NCBI GenBank assembly: GCA_021817825.1
Contig: JAKAFS010000003.1
Location: forward strand, 22,302-86,301
DNA from: Deltaproteobacteria bacterium
GTDB taxonomy: Bacteria > Desulfobacterota > Syntrophia > Syntrophales > UBA5619
Reading direction: 5' to 3'
Length of the DNA stretch: 64,000 bases
Position numbers and translations under genes: made by a program. The notes beneath the pieces are model-generated. The model worked only from the letters and a program-made list of their open reading frames with translations, was not told the DNA's origin and ran no database searches. Shown one piece after another: positions 14,900 to 23,673 of the stretch. The stretch's first letter is position 1. Each line of letters starts with the position of its first letter.

Positions 14900-16000
14900 T
14901 CATGGTTCAAGGATGACCCTTATCGCCCTGAGCAATGCCTGATTTTCCTCAGCATTCCCGATGCTGATCCGTAGGAGATCCGGCAAGCCATAGCTCGCCA
15001 AGGGTCGGATTATGATCCCCCGGCTGAGGAGTTTTTCAAAGAGTTCAGGAGCGCCCAGCGGCGGCTTCACGAGGATGAAATTGGCCTGCGATGTGTACAC
15101 CAGGAACCCCATTTCACCCAGAGCAACTGTCAATCTCTCCCTGCCCTGAACGACCGTCCTAATGGTTTCACTGCGAAACGCCTCATCGTCCAGGGCCGCA
15201 ATGCCCGCCGCCTCGGCCAGCAAATTCACACTGAAGGGAAGTTTCACCCTGAGCAGGCAATCGGCCAGTTCCGCCGACATGACGCCATATCCCAGCCGCA
15301 ACCCGGCAAGACCGTAAAGTTTGGAGAAGGTCCTCAGGACCACAAGATTGGGAACATTGCCCGCCAGGGAGAGGACAGAATAGCGCTCCTGGGGCACGGC
15401 AAAATCCATATAGGCTTCATCCACGACCAGCAAACAGTCCTCCGGAAGGCGGCGGTGCAGCTCCAGCACCGCTTCAACAGGCGGCGCATACCCGGAAGGA
15501 TTGTCAGGCGTGGTCAAAAAGACCATGGCTGTCGTGTCATTTACAGCCGCCAGCAGCTCCTGCATGGGGAAGGTGAAATCGCACCGCAGGGCAATCTGCC
15601 GGAAGGCAACGCCACAGAGTTGGGATTGGAGCCGGTAGATGTCGAAAGAGGGCTGAAAGGCCAGGACATGGTCCCGTCCCGGCTCAACGGCCATCCGGAT
15701 GAGGAGATCGATGATCTCGTCGGAACCGTTTCCCGCCACAATGCGGTCCTCGGGAACCCCATGATAGGCGCCCAGGGCCTGACGCAGCCGGGGGCTCCCC
15801 GCCCGGGGGTAGCGGTGCACCTCGGGCAGATGCTTTTCCAGGACCTGGAGCACCTTTGGCGATACCCCAAGGGGATTCTCGTTGCTGGCCAGTTTGATCA
15901 CCGAGGAAAGTCCATAGCGCACTTGAATCTCTTCGATGGACAATCCTGGGCAGTAGGGTGGAAAGTCGAAAAGTGCATGACGAATCAGGGAACGGCGCAT
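14900..16000 (-). CDS. hisC: Histidinol-phosphate aminotransferase
   Basis: A 366-residue class I/II PLP aminotransferase. Family text includes IKLASNENPLGVSP, the RYPRAGS segment, NGSDEIIDLL, TTPDNPSG, VVDEAYMDF, and the PLP lysine in RTFSKLYGLAGLRLGYG. This enzyme converts imidazole-acetol phosphate to histidinol phosphate and may also act on aromatic 2-oxo acids. The ATG at 16000 follows AAAGGA. No other his gene adjoins it; its neighbours are a PNPOx-fold protein and TrmO on the same strand. Length and motifs are complete. Confidence 0.9.
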   Translation of the reverse strand: MRRSLIRHALFDFPPYCPGLSIEEIQVRYGLSSVIKLASNENPLGVSPKVLQVLEKHLPEVHRYPRAGSPRLRQALGAYHGVPEDRIVAGNGSDEIIDLLIRMAVEPGRDHVLAFQPSFDIYRLQSQLCGVAFRQIALRCDFTFPMQELLAAVNDTTAMVFLTTPDNPSGYAPPVEAVLELHRRLPEDCLLVVDEAYMDFAVPQERYSVLSLAGNVPNLVVLRTFSKLYGLAGLRLGYGVMSAELADCLLRVKLPFSVNLLAEAAGIAALDDEAFRSETIRTVVQGRERLTVALGEMGFLVYTSQANFILVKPPLGAPELFEKLLSRGIIIRPLASYGLPDLLRISIGNAEENQALLRAIRVILEP

Positions 16001-16030
16001 CACTATCCTTTCTCGCTGGTCTTGATAAGG

Positions 16031-16435
16031 TTAGAGCAGCTTTTCGGCACCCCTATACAACTCATCGACCTGCAAAACCGCCGCAGCGACCCGGGGACGC
16101 TGCGGATCAACCCATTGCCGCATCTCTTCGTAAAGCGGGCCGGCCGTCTGGTATTCGATTTTCCCCTTGGCCTGATATGATTTCCGTTCTGTCGTGAAGA
16201 AGAGGACCGACCCCGGACTGCCCTTGAGGATGTTCTCCCTCGTCTTGTGAAAATAGTTGTCCGCCACAAGAAACCGCCCATCTTCCAGCAGCCTCGCCCA
16301 GTTGCAATAGATGGCGTTGGGAACTCCCCTTTCGTCTACGGTGCTGAAAACGATGGGACCTTCCCGACCCTCCCAAGCCGTCTGTAAAACCTCATTTTTG
16401 TGACCCATAGGCACCACCCTTTCCAAGGCGCTCAT
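16031..16435 (-). CDS. Pyridoxamine 5'-phosphate oxidase-fold flavoprotein
   Basis: A 134-residue single-domain split-barrel protein. GPIVFSTVDERGVPNAIYCNWA and DGRFLVADNYFHKTRENIL are the usual FMN-site segments of the PNPOx-like family, and SVLFFTTERKSYQAKGKIEY is the central barrel text. Such proteins bind FMN, haem or F420; the substrate is not evident. Two starts are possible, ATG 16435 (GGGG upstream) and ATG 16408 (GGTGG upstream); the longer form is given. It lies between hisC and trmO, same strand, spacing 16-31 bases. Confidence 0.78.
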   Translation of the reverse strand: MSALERVVPMGHKNEVLQTAWEGREGPIVFSTVDERGVPNAIYCNWARLLEDGRFLVADNYFHKTRENILKGSPGSVLFFTTERKSYQAKGKIEYQTAGPLYEEMRQWVDPQRPRVAAAVLQVDELYRGAEKLL

Positions 16436-16451
16436 TTTTCCCCAATACCCC

Positions 16452-16940
16452 TCACTTCCGGAAACGGCCATCCGATCGGGCCGCGAAGACCCCATCGACC
16501 CGACCGGCAAACCAGCCGATACGGTCCGCCGGCGCCGTATCGAAGAGAGGCACATAGGGTTTGATATCCAATAACGGCGTTCCATCAACCATGTCCACAT
16601 CTTCTATATGAAGGACGGGTCCATCGATGCGGATCAACCGCACGATGGACAGGCCGATGGAATTGGGGCGCTTTGGCGACCGGCAGGCAAAGATCCCCCG
16701 TTCCACCTGATCAAGAAAGGGTTTTACCCGCAGGGCATATCCCCGGCAGAGATGCAGGTGATAGATCAGGAGGAGATGGGAGAACCCATCGAGGTCCCTG
16801 AGTCCCTCCTGGTAGGGCTCGAAGATCTCCACCTGACCGGCAACCCCTTGGGCGCCCTGAGGCTGAATAGGCATCCCCTCGATGTCTTTGAAGGGGGTAT
16901 GGATACAGCCGACAGGACGATACGTCACAACCTCTTGCAA
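16452..16940 (-). CDS. trmO: tRNA (t6A37) N6-methyltransferase
   Basis: A 162-residue TsaA/TrmO-like protein that methylates N6-threonylcarbamoyladenosine at tRNA position 37 with SAM. Typical text is the start YRPVGCIHTPF, LDGFSHLLLIYHLH, the basic loop IFACRSPKRPNSIGLSIVRL and the closing DIKPYVPLFD. The C-terminal extension of E. coli TrmO is absent, as in the short bacterial form. It is the first gene of a likely three-gene unit with the PNPOx-fold gene and hisC. Confidence 0.88.
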   Translation of the reverse strand: MQEVVTYRPVGCIHTPFKDIEGMPIQPQGAQGVAGQVEIFEPYQEGLRDLDGFSHLLLIYHLHLCRGYALRVKPFLDQVERGIFACRSPKRPNSIGLSIVRLIRIDGPVLHIEDVDMVDGTPLLDIKPYVPLFDTAPADRIGWFAGRVDGVFAARSDGRFRK

Positions 16941-17023
16941 GCCTGCACCTCATTAAATGGTCTTCCAGAATAGGCCGTTCGGGGGCACCAAGTCGGCCAG
17001 CACCCCTTTTGGCCGAAACCGTT

Positions 17024-18724
17024 CTATTTTTCTCGCTGATACGGCCAGGCCATCACGCCGCCTTCCATGACCTTCACGTTCTTCCAGCCGTTTCCTTCAA
17101 GAACGATTGCCGCCTCATAGCCCCGAAGCGAAATCTTGCAGTAGCAGACGATCTCCTTCTCCTTGTCCTGGGGAAGCTCGTGGAGCCGTTTGCGGAGGGC
17201 GCCGAGGGGCATGAGCGTTTCGCCGATCCCGAGTCGCATCTGCTCGAACTCCTCGGGCTGCCGGACATCGATCAGGAAGGGTGCCTCCCCGCAGGTCACC
17301 TGGCGATGGACTTCCGCACAGGAGGTCCCCGTCATCCTCCCCTTCATCTTGTTTTGCAGGATATGCGCCGCCGCGATGCCGTGGTCGATCGCCAGCGAGA
17401 AGGGCGGCGCGTAAGGAAGATCGGCGTTGACCATATCCTCGACGGTCAGATGTCCCTGGATGGCCATGGCCCACTGGGCGATCTGCCGGTTCACGTTCCC
17501 CGGGCCGATGCACTGGGCGCCAAGTATCCTCCCCGTCTTTTTGTCCGCCACGAGCTTCGTCACCAGGAGTTTCCCCTCCATGAACCCCGGCTTGTCGGGA
17601 CTGGCATTGATGACGGTGACGATATCGTCGTACCCCAGCCGCTTGGCGTTCGTTTCGGAGAGGCCCGTCGATCCCGCCGCGTAATCGAAGACCTTGCAGA
17701 TCCCCGTCTGGATCGTCCCGGGAAAGGTCACGCAATTTTCAGAGGCGGCGTTTTCCCCGGCCACCCTCCCCTGGAGATTCGCCAGATCGCCGTAGGGGGC
17801 CAGGACCTTTTTCCCGGTAATCCGGTTTTGCGTCTCCACGCAATCGCCGACGGCATAGATGTCTGGGTCCGTGGTCTGCATGTATTCGTTGACCTTGATT
17901 CCGCCTGTCTCGCCGATTTCGAGCCCGATGGCCTGTGCCAGTGTCACGTTGGGACGGACGCCGATGGCGACGACCGCCAACTCGCAGGAGAGCTCCGTCC
18001 CGTTCTGGAGCTTGACCCCCGTCAGTTTCCCCTTTTCGCCGAGAAAGGCGGCGATCCCGTTATCTGTGATGACGTTCGCCCCTTTGCTCCTCACATGGTT
18101 TTCCACCAGTTTGGCGAGTTCCCAGTCGAGAAAGGTCAACAGCTGCGGAAGAAGCTCGATCACCGTGATCTCGATCCCGGCCAGTTGCAGGGCCTCGCAG
18201 GTCTCGATGCCGATCAGGCCGCCGCCAATGACGACCGCCTTCTTGATTTTCTTTTAGTCACCGATTTTACGGAGAAAGTCCGCGTCCTTCATGGACTGGA
18301 GCGTGGTGATCCCTTCCAGCTCCACACCGGGAACGGGAGGCATTCGGGGGACGGAACCGGTGGCCATGATCAGCTTGTCATAGGTCATCTCCCCCGTCTC
18401 GCCCGTCACCGTATTCCGGAACGAGACAATGCGTCCCGCCCGGTCGATGGCGGTGACCTCGGTATTCACCCTGGCCTCGATGGCCTTGGCATTGAAATAG
18501 AACTGAGGGTTCCGTATCACCCCCGTGGGCGTGCAGATCAGCTGGTTCCGGTCGTCGAAGAACCCGCCGACGTAATAGGGATAGCCGCAGGAAGCCATCG
18601 ATAGATCCCCGTCCTTCTGCAGAATGGTGATCTCGGCATCATTGTCGATTCTCCTGGCCTTGGCCGCCGCCTTGGGACCCGCAGCAGAACCACCGACTAC
18701 AACGATCCTTCTTTTTTTCTCCAT
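17024..18724 (-). pseudogene. CoA-disulfide reductase/rhodanese fusion interrupted by one in-frame TAA
   Basis: The frame codes a 566-residue pyridine nucleotide-disulfide oxidoreductase with a C-terminal rhodanese. FAD site VVVGGSAAGPKAA, catalytic Cys in SMASCGYPYY (near 45), a second nucleotide site VVIGGGLIGIE (near 162), and rhodanese text FLIDVRQPEEFEQM with the Cys loop IVCYCKISLRGYEA. Such proteins reduce CoA disulfide, persulfides or polysulfide with NAD(P)H. A TAA at 18254-18256 splits it after RKIGD; the frame continues without shift, and relatives have a residue such as Tyr there. So it is either a recent nonsense mutation or a base-call error. ATG 18724 has GGAG eight bases upstream. 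Confidence 0.85.
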
Positions 18725-18744
18725 TTTCATCGCTCCTCGTTTTG

Positions 18745-19197
18745 TTAGTCATAGGCCTGGCGGGTCTCTTCGTCACCCATGACGTCACGGTTGACCTCCT
18801 GCCAGAACGGCGCATCCCAAGTGTGCAGACCCTGGTGGGTCAGGTAGTATTTCTGCGGAATCGGATGGGTACCGAAGACGCAATCGACCCCGAATCGCGA
18901 CTTGATGAAATCCCGGAAGAAACCGATCCTCGGACAGGGCGGATAGCCGACGATCAGACCGGTCGCCAGATGGATCATGTCGGCCCCGTTGCGGACCATC
19001 TCCTCCGGGGCATACTCGATGTTGCCGCCGGGACAGCCGTCACAGGTCGTGTACCCCACCAAGCTCACCTCCCGATCGCGATACCGGCTGAAGGCTCCGG
19101 CCCTCTCCCGTAGCGCCCGAAAGCACTTGCCGCCGGCACAACGGTGGTACCGGTCGCAGATGATGATGCCAATCTTGATGGGGTCCTTCTGTTTCAT
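18745..19197 (-). CDS. CGGC-domain protein, putative metal-binding
   Basis: A 150-residue CGGC-domain protein: IGIIICDRYHRCAGGKCFRALRE at the start, then YTTCDGCPGGNIEYAPEEM and PPCPRIGFFRDFI. The cysteine-rich motifs suggest a metal or redox site, but the role of this domain is unknown. It sits between the zinc-ribbon gene and the CoA-disulfide reductase gene, all on the minus strand and 15-45 bases apart, so they probably form one transcript concerned with thiols or metals. The ribosome site before ATG 19197 is poor. Confidence 0.8.
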   Translation of the reverse strand: MKQKDPIKIGIIICDRYHRCAGGKCFRALRERAGAFSRYRDREVSLVGYTTCDGCPGGNIEYAPEEMVRNGADMIHLATGLIVGYPPCPRIGFFRDFIKSRFGVDCVFGTHPIPQKYYLTHQGLHTWDAPFWQEVNRDVMGDEETRQAYD

Positions 19198-19240
19198 TCC
19201 TTGTGTCTTCCCTCTGAAAATGTTGAAGGACGCTCCGCCT

Positions 19241-19474
19241 CTATCGGCAACAGCTTCCCGGCGCATCGCAACCGCCTTCCTTGCCGCAGCAGGTCTTGCC
19301 GCCTCTGTCCTCGATGATTCCGTCCCTTCTGGCAGACACGCCCTTCGACAGAACGCGCCGCAGCGAGACGCCGCCGCAATGTCTGCAAATCTTGTCCGTG
19401 CCTCCACCGGAGACTCCTTCGATGAATTCGGACGTTTTTCCGCAAGCGGCACATTCATACTCGTAAATTGGCAT
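19241..19474 (-). CDS. FmdB-type zinc-ribbon protein with a Cys-rich tail
   Basis: A 77-residue protein that begins MPIYEYECAACGK, the standard FmdB zinc ribbon opening, with the second Cys pair in CRHCGG. After the ribbon comes a short tail with CCGKEGGCDAPGSCC, which can bind another metal. ATG 19474 is preceded by GGGAGG. FmdB ribbons are often found beside formamidase, amidase or metal genes and probably act in regulation or protein binding. It is the first gene of the CGGC/CoA-disulfide reductase unit. Confidence 0.82.
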   Translation of the reverse strand: MPIYEYECAACGKTSEFIEGVSGGGTDKICRHCGGVSLRRVLSKGVSARRDGIIEDRGGKTCCGKEGGCDAPGSCCR

Positions 19475-19544
19475 CCCCATTCCTCCCAAATTCGCTAAGT
19501 TTTATTCTCTTAGGGTCGCCCCGGCAACCACATTATTACAAACT

Positions 19545-19568
19545 CTAATGCTACCATATTAGCATTAG
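19545..19568. promoter_or_regulatory. Inverted repeat ahead of the zinc-ribbon operon
   Basis: CTAATGCTA and TAGCATTAG are perfect 9-bp arms around CCATAT. It begins 70 bases upstream of the zinc-ribbon start and touches the stop codon of the ferredoxin-rubrerythrin gene. A 13-mer inside it (TACCATATTAGCA) recurs before the DsrC-like operon. The arms are AT-rich and no T-run follows, so an operator is more likely than a terminator. Confidence 0.45.
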
Positions 19569-20545
19569 TACTTGATAAACTTGCCCCCCGGAACGCTGCA
19601 TATGCTGCATTTCTCCGGACGAGCTTTCTCGATGTTTCCGCAGACAGGACAGAGATAATAGAAAACCTCTTCCGTTTGATCCAGATTTTCTAATGCTTCC
19701 TTATACAGCTTTGCATGAACCTCTTCAGCTTTCATTGCAAAGGTAAAGGACATAAGTGCAGCTTTGTTTCCTTCCGCTTCGGCTTCCTTCACAAAATCTG
19801 GATACATTTCCTTATATTCGTGGGTTTCACCTGCAACGGCATCCATCAGGTTATCTGTGGTCGTACGCACTTTTCCGGCAACTTCGAAATGTTTAAGCGC
19901 ATGCAGCGTCTCGGCGTCTGAAGCAGCTCTAAACAATTTTGATGCATTTATTTTTCCATCTTTTTCGGCCTTCTTTGAGTATGCCAAATATTTTCTGTTG
20001 GCCTGGGCTTCTCCGGCAAATGCCTCCATCAGATTATTGAGCGTTTTGCTATTACTCATTTTTTTGTCCTCCTTTTTTTTATCAAAAGATTCCAATAATT
20101 TTTCCACAGCCTCTTTTGGGAAACCTTCCGTTTGCTGTTGATCAATCAGGGACTTCAGAAAATCTAAAGCATTATTACTTTGCGGAAGCATATATCCCGC
20201 TTCCCGGATAATATCCTCAGCCATAATATGATTGGATTTTTCGATAGCTTTAGCCAGCTTTCCAGGTAATCCGGCCGCGATCATCTCCTGTTCCGATTTG
20301 CTACGCAAAAGGGATTTCAGAGCATTGACGACTCCTTCGGTTTTAGGCGGCTGCGGCGGATACTCCATAGGCACCATGGATATTGCGCCGGATGGACAGG
20401 CGTCAGCACAATCTCCACAGCCAATGCACTTAGCAACATCGATGATGCTGTTCTCTGTGTCTGTTGCTCCGGTAGGGCATACGTAGAGGCACAAACAATC
20501 TTTGGTGCACAGGCGTATATTTCTAACCGCATATTTCTTCGACAT
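19565..20545 (-). CDS. Ferredoxin-rubrerythrin fusion
   Basis: A 326-residue protein. The first 60 residues are a ferredoxin-like domain (CTKDCLCLYVCPTGA, incomplete first motif, then CIGCGDCADACPSGA), followed by a helical linker of about 100 residues, a rubrerythrin four-helix domain from about 163 (FAGEAQANRKYLAY, ETLHALKHFEVA, GETHEYKEMYPDF, AEEVHAKLYKEAL) and a C-terminal rubredoxin-like site (CPVCGN...CSIC). It would reduce hydrogen peroxide using electrons that arrive at the built-in ferredoxin. A very good internal ribosome site, AGGAGG, stands eight bases before the Met at 20059 where rubrerythrin proper begins, so a shorter product is likely too. It follows the rubredoxin fusion by 5 bases. 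Confidence 0.9.
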   Translation of the reverse strand: MSKKYAVRNIRLCTKDCLCLYVCPTGATDTENSIIDVAKCIGCGDCADACPSGAISMVPMEYPPQPPKTEGVVNALKSLLRSKSEQEMIAAGLPGKLAKAIEKSNHIMAEDIIREAGYMLPQSNNALDFLKSLIDQQQTEGFPKEAVEKLLESFDKKKEDKKMSNSKTLNNLMEAFAGEAQANRKYLAYSKKAEKDGKINASKLFRAASDAETLHALKHFEVAGKVRTTTDNLMDAVAGETHEYKEMYPDFVKEAEAEGNKAALMSFTFAMKAEEVHAKLYKEALENLDQTEEVFYYLCPVCGNIEKARPEKCSICSVPGGKFIKY

Positions 20546-20550
20546 TATAT

Positions 20551-21219
20551 TTACCTCCCTTCAACCTTTTCAAATTTCCAGTTCGGCACCTTGCAAACAG
20601 GACAAACTTCCGGTGGGGTGTCTCCTATGTAAACAAAACCACAAATGGTACAGACATAAACACCGGTGTTTTCAAGCATGGTGTCGCCCTCTTTCCGATA
20701 TCGGGTCAGAAGGGACTTCAAAATGCGTGTTACTTTCTCACCCCAGACCAGGGCACGGAGTGCACCACGATCCTTCGCATCGGATGCTACCGCATTGGCA
20801 CTTGCAAAACCTTCCTCAAGGTCTTTTTCGATGAGGTCAAACAACTGGCTAAAATCCGGAGCGATGGCAGGTGTTGATACTGATTTAAAATAACCGGCCA
20901 GTTCCTTAAATAGTGATGCATCTTTTAGCTTATACTGTTTTTCGCAGCCCCGCGCCAGATTCGTGCAAAATGCACTTATCTCAAGCGGAGAAAGCACCTG
21001 CATATCTGTTGAAACCTTAATAACAGGTTTTGGTTTTTTTTCAGAAAATGCAGCTGTTTCACCCTGCTTTTTAAATTCAGCTCTTGTTGCTCCACAGATA
21101 GGGCAGACCCAATCATCCGGCAGGTATTCCCACTTTGTTCCCGGTGCAATGCCTGCTTCAGGAAGACCCGCTGCTTCATCATAGATGTAACCGCAAATGG
21201 AACATTCATATTTCCCCAT
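20551..21219 (-). CDS. Rubredoxin-helical bundle-rubredoxin fusion
   Basis: A 222-residue protein. Residues 1-50 are a rubredoxin (CSICGYIYD ... CPICGATR), residues about 80-180 are a helical region that resembles a rubrerythrin-like bundle (FCTNLARGCEKQYKLKDASLF, LFDLIEKDLEEGFASA) and the end is a second rubredoxin-type knuckle (CTICGFVYIGD ... CPVCKVPNW). It is an iron-based oxidative-stress or electron-transfer protein. GGAGGAAT precedes ATG 21219. With the downstream ferredoxin-rubrerythrin it forms a two-gene operon typical of anaerobes. Confidence 0.85.
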   Translation of the reverse strand: MGKYECSICGYIYDEAAGLPEAGIAPGTKWEYLPDDWVCPICGATRAEFKKQGETAAFSEKKPKPVIKVSTDMQVLSPLEISAFCTNLARGCEKQYKLKDASLFKELAGYFKSVSTPAIAPDFSQLFDLIEKDLEEGFASANAVASDAKDRGALRALVWGEKVTRILKSLLTRYRKEGDTMLENTGVYVCTICGFVYIGDTPPEVCPVCKVPNWKFEKVEGR

Positions 21220-21336
21220 ATCATTCCTCCTTTTATTAAACCGGCAACAAAATATGACCATTCATTATTGAGATCTCCAGAGAATACGGGCTATGTAGAG
21301 AATCATTAGCCATGTTTAATTGCCGGAGTAATAATG

Positions 21337-21768
21337 TTAAAGACCGGTCCCGCGAACGATATACGCCTTGAGCGCCTTGTGAAGGGTATTGGCCGCCAGC
21401 AGCGCACAGTGCTTGTGATCGACGGGAAGCCGTTCCAGGTAAGCGATCACGGCCTCCTGGTTGATCCGCAAGGCCTGGCGGACGGTCTTGCCTTCCGCCA
21501 GGGTCGCTACGGCGTCGCAGGCGGCGATGGTGAAATGGCAGCCGGTCGTCCGGAAACGAATCTCCTCAATCCGGCTGCCGGAGATCTTCACAAAAAACTT
21601 GTCCGTATCCCCGCAGGGGCCGGTGATGACGGCCTGAGCGCTCGGCTTTACCATCTCCCCCAGATGGGTCGGCTCCAGGATATGCCGGAGCACCCTGGAG
21701 GAAAAGGGGTTTTCTCCCGCGTCTCCCGCCTCGCTTTCCCGATTCTCGTCTTGCCCTTTGCCGACCAT
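21337..21768 (-). CDS. NifU/IscU-like Fe-S scaffold protein
   Basis: A 143-residue scaffold. The three ligand segments are GPCGDTDKFF (with the conserved Asp), FRTTGCHFTIAACDAV and DHKHCALLAANTLHKAL. These hold a [2Fe-2S] cluster that is passed to apo-proteins. The N-terminal 25 residues are extra. ATG 21768 follows AAGGAGGGG. No IscS or NifS lies nearby; instead it closes the operon of MinD-ferredoxin ATPases and NifX proteins, which suggests service to a metal-sulfur cluster of that system. Confidence 0.87.
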   Translation of the reverse strand: MVGKGQDENRESEAGDAGENPFSSRVLRHILEPTHLGEMVKPSAQAVITGPCGDTDKFFVKISGSRIEEIRFRTTGCHFTIAACDAVATLAEGKTVRQALRINQEAVIAYLERLPVDHKHCALLAANTLHKALKAYIVRGTGL

Positions 21769-21811
21769 CGCCCCTCCTTCATTTCAACTTTTCGTTCCTG
21801 ATCGCCTTCAG

Positions 21812-22696
21812 TCAGCCGAGGGCAGAGACCACATTTTTCCACAGAGCCCGGATATCGTCGGCAATCGCGCCGTCTGTATACTCCACGACCGTGGTTTTCA
21901 TGATCTGCGCCTTGGTCACCGCAGGATCGTAACGGATCCGGCCGGCCATCCGGACACCCCGCTGCGCCGTTTCTTGCTCGATCCTCTCGGCCATTTCCGG
22001 GTGGATATCCCATTTGTTGATACAGAGCAGCAGGGGAATCCGGAAATGGCTGGTCAGGTCCACAACGCGCTGGACATCGTGGAGCCCCGAACAGGTCGGT
22101 TCCGTCACGGCGACCACGAGATCGGCCCCGGTAATGGAGGCGATGACGGGGCACCCGATGCCGGGGGAGCCGTCGGCGATGAGCAGAGGGAACCCCTCTT
22201 TTTCCGCCATGCCGCGCGCCTCGCGGCGCAATAGGCTGACCAGTTTCCCGCTGTTGGACTGGGCGATGCCGAGTCTGGCATGGACCATGGGCCCGTAGGC
22301 TGTCGTCGATACGAACCACTCGCCGCTGACCGCCGGTTCAAACCGGATCGCCCCTGCCGGACAGAGGCGCGCACAGAGGCCGCACCCCTCGCAGGAGATC
22401 GGATCCACGACAAACCGGTTTTCCCCATCGGGACCGGCAACGGACGAAACGGCGTCGAAGCGGCACGTCTCCAGGCACTTGCCGCAGCCGGTGCACAGAT
22501 CCTCCTGGATGGCGGCCTTTTTCCCGCCTGTGAATTCCTCCCGACGATCTATATGGGGATTCAGGACCAGATGCAGATCCGCTGCATCGACGTCGCAGTC
22601 GACGAGAATCTTCCGCTCCGCCAGGGCGGCGAAAGACGCAACCAGAGAGGTCTTTCCCGTACCGCCCTTGCCGCTGATCACCACGACCTCTTTCAT
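21812..22696 (-). CDS. MinD-type ATPase with inserted ferredoxin domain (1)
   Basis: A 294-residue SIMIBI ATPase: ISGKGGTGKTSL deviant Walker A, VDCDVDAADLHL, then a 2x[4Fe-4S] ferredoxin insert (CTGCGKCLETCRFDA at about 65 and CEGCGLCARLCPAGA at about 100), ADGSPGIGCPV as switch II and a C-terminal helical part. Such proteins occur in pairs with NifX-like orange proteins in Desulfovibrio, where they are linked to the Mo-Cu cluster protein and cell-division positioning. The start overlaps the upstream partner by ATGA, so they are translationally coupled and probably form a heterodimer. Confidence 0.9.
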   Translation of the reverse strand: MKEVVVISGKGGTGKTSLVASFAALAERKILVDCDVDAADLHLVLNPHIDRREEFTGGKKAAIQEDLCTGCGKCLETCRFDAVSSVAGPDGENRFVVDPISCEGCGLCARLCPAGAIRFEPAVSGEWFVSTTAYGPMVHARLGIAQSNSGKLVSLLRREARGMAEKEGFPLLIADGSPGIGCPVIASITGADLVVAVTEPTCSGLHDVQRVVDLTSHFRIPLLLCINKWDIHPEMAERIEQETAQRGVRMAGRIRYDPAVTKAQIMKTTVVEYTDGAIADDIRALWKNVVSALG

Positions 22697-23583
22697 GCCG
22701 TAGTCCCCCTCTTTGCCTGATCCATCTTGTCCTGCCTTTCGTTGACGAGGGCCGTAATGCGCCGATAGCAGGAATAAAACATTTCCCAGTACTCCGGCAG
22801 TTTCCAGAGGTCGATATCTCCCCGGGCATAGCCCTCGGCAATTCGCCTGTCGTCGGGAATAGACAGCAGGATCTCGATCCCCTCGCGCTCGCAATAGGAA
22901 CGAACCCTTTCATCCCCTGCGTCGCAACGGTTCAGGGCCACGGCGAAGGGGCGCGCCAGCGCCCGAACCATCTCGACCGCCAGCGTCAGGTCATGGAGGC
23001 CGAAGGGGGTCGGCTCCGTCACCAGCAGGACAAAATCCGTATCCCGGACGGACTCCACGACGGGGCAGGACGTTCCCGGCGGCGAATCGATGAGGCAGAC
23101 GCCCGTGGTTTCACCCTGCCGCCTCACCTGGCGGATGACCGCCGGGGTCATCACCTCGCCGATGTTCAGACGCCCCTGAACAAAACGGATGCCTTGGCTG
23201 AAACCCTCTTCAACGGACCCGATGGGATGCCCCTCCTCGACAATCGCCTTTCCCGGACATAACAGAGAGCAGGCGCCGCATCCGTGGCAGAGTTCCGGGA
23301 AGACCAGGACTTGCTTCCCCATCACCATCAGGGCATGATATTCGCAAACTTGGGCGCAGAGGCCGCAGCCGTTGCACAGATTCTCCAACACCTTCGGCAG
23401 GGGAATGGCTACCGGATAAGTTCCGGTGATTTCCGGCCTGAGAAAAAGGTGGCAGTTCGGCTCCTCGACGTCGCAATCGAGCAGGGTGACCGGATGCCCC
23501 AAGGAGGCGATGATCTGGGCAAGATTGACGGCAATCGTCGTCTTCCCCGTCCCGCCCTTTCCGCTGGCAATAGCGATCTTCAA
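22693..23583 (-). CDS. MinD-type ATPase with inserted ferredoxin domain (2)
   Basis: A 296-residue homologue of the next gene: ASGKGGTGKTTI Walker A, LLDCDVEEPNCHLFL, ferredoxin insert CNGCGLCAQVCEYHA and CHGCGACSLLCPGKA, IDSPPGTSCPV, and a C-terminal domain. The start is given as the TTG at 23583 with AAGGAG six bases before, because the protein then begins at KIAIASGKGG exactly as its relatives do; the in-frame text before it is unlike the family. Together with the partner gene it forms the ATP- and electron-handling core of an ORP-like system. Confidence 0.88.
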   Translation of the reverse strand: MKIAIASGKGGTGKTTIAVNLAQIIASLGHPVTLLDCDVEEPNCHLFLRPEITGTYPVAIPLPKVLENLCNGCGLCAQVCEYHALMVMGKQVLVFPELCHGCGACSLLCPGKAIVEEGHPIGSVEEGFSQGIRFVQGRLNIGEVMTPAVIRQVRRQGETTGVCLIDSPPGTSCPVVESVRDTDFVLLVTEPTPFGLHDLTLAVEMVRALARPFAVALNRCDAGDERVRSYCEREGIEILLSIPDDRRIAEGYARGDIDLWKLPEYWEMFYSCYRRITALVNERQDKMDQAKRGTTA

Positions 23584-23673
23584 CAGATGCTCCTTGTGCT
23601 GTGCATAAAAAGGAGCGCCGGCAAGGGGATGAAAGGGGGACCGCACATCGCCCTTCGCCAGCGCTCCTGACAA

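Noticed and set aside
17009-18604. 531-codon plus-strand frame opposite the CoA-disulfide reductase gene
   Set aside because: Composition is His/Asp/Leu/Arg-rich as in antisense shadows, while the minus strand carries clear motifs throughout.
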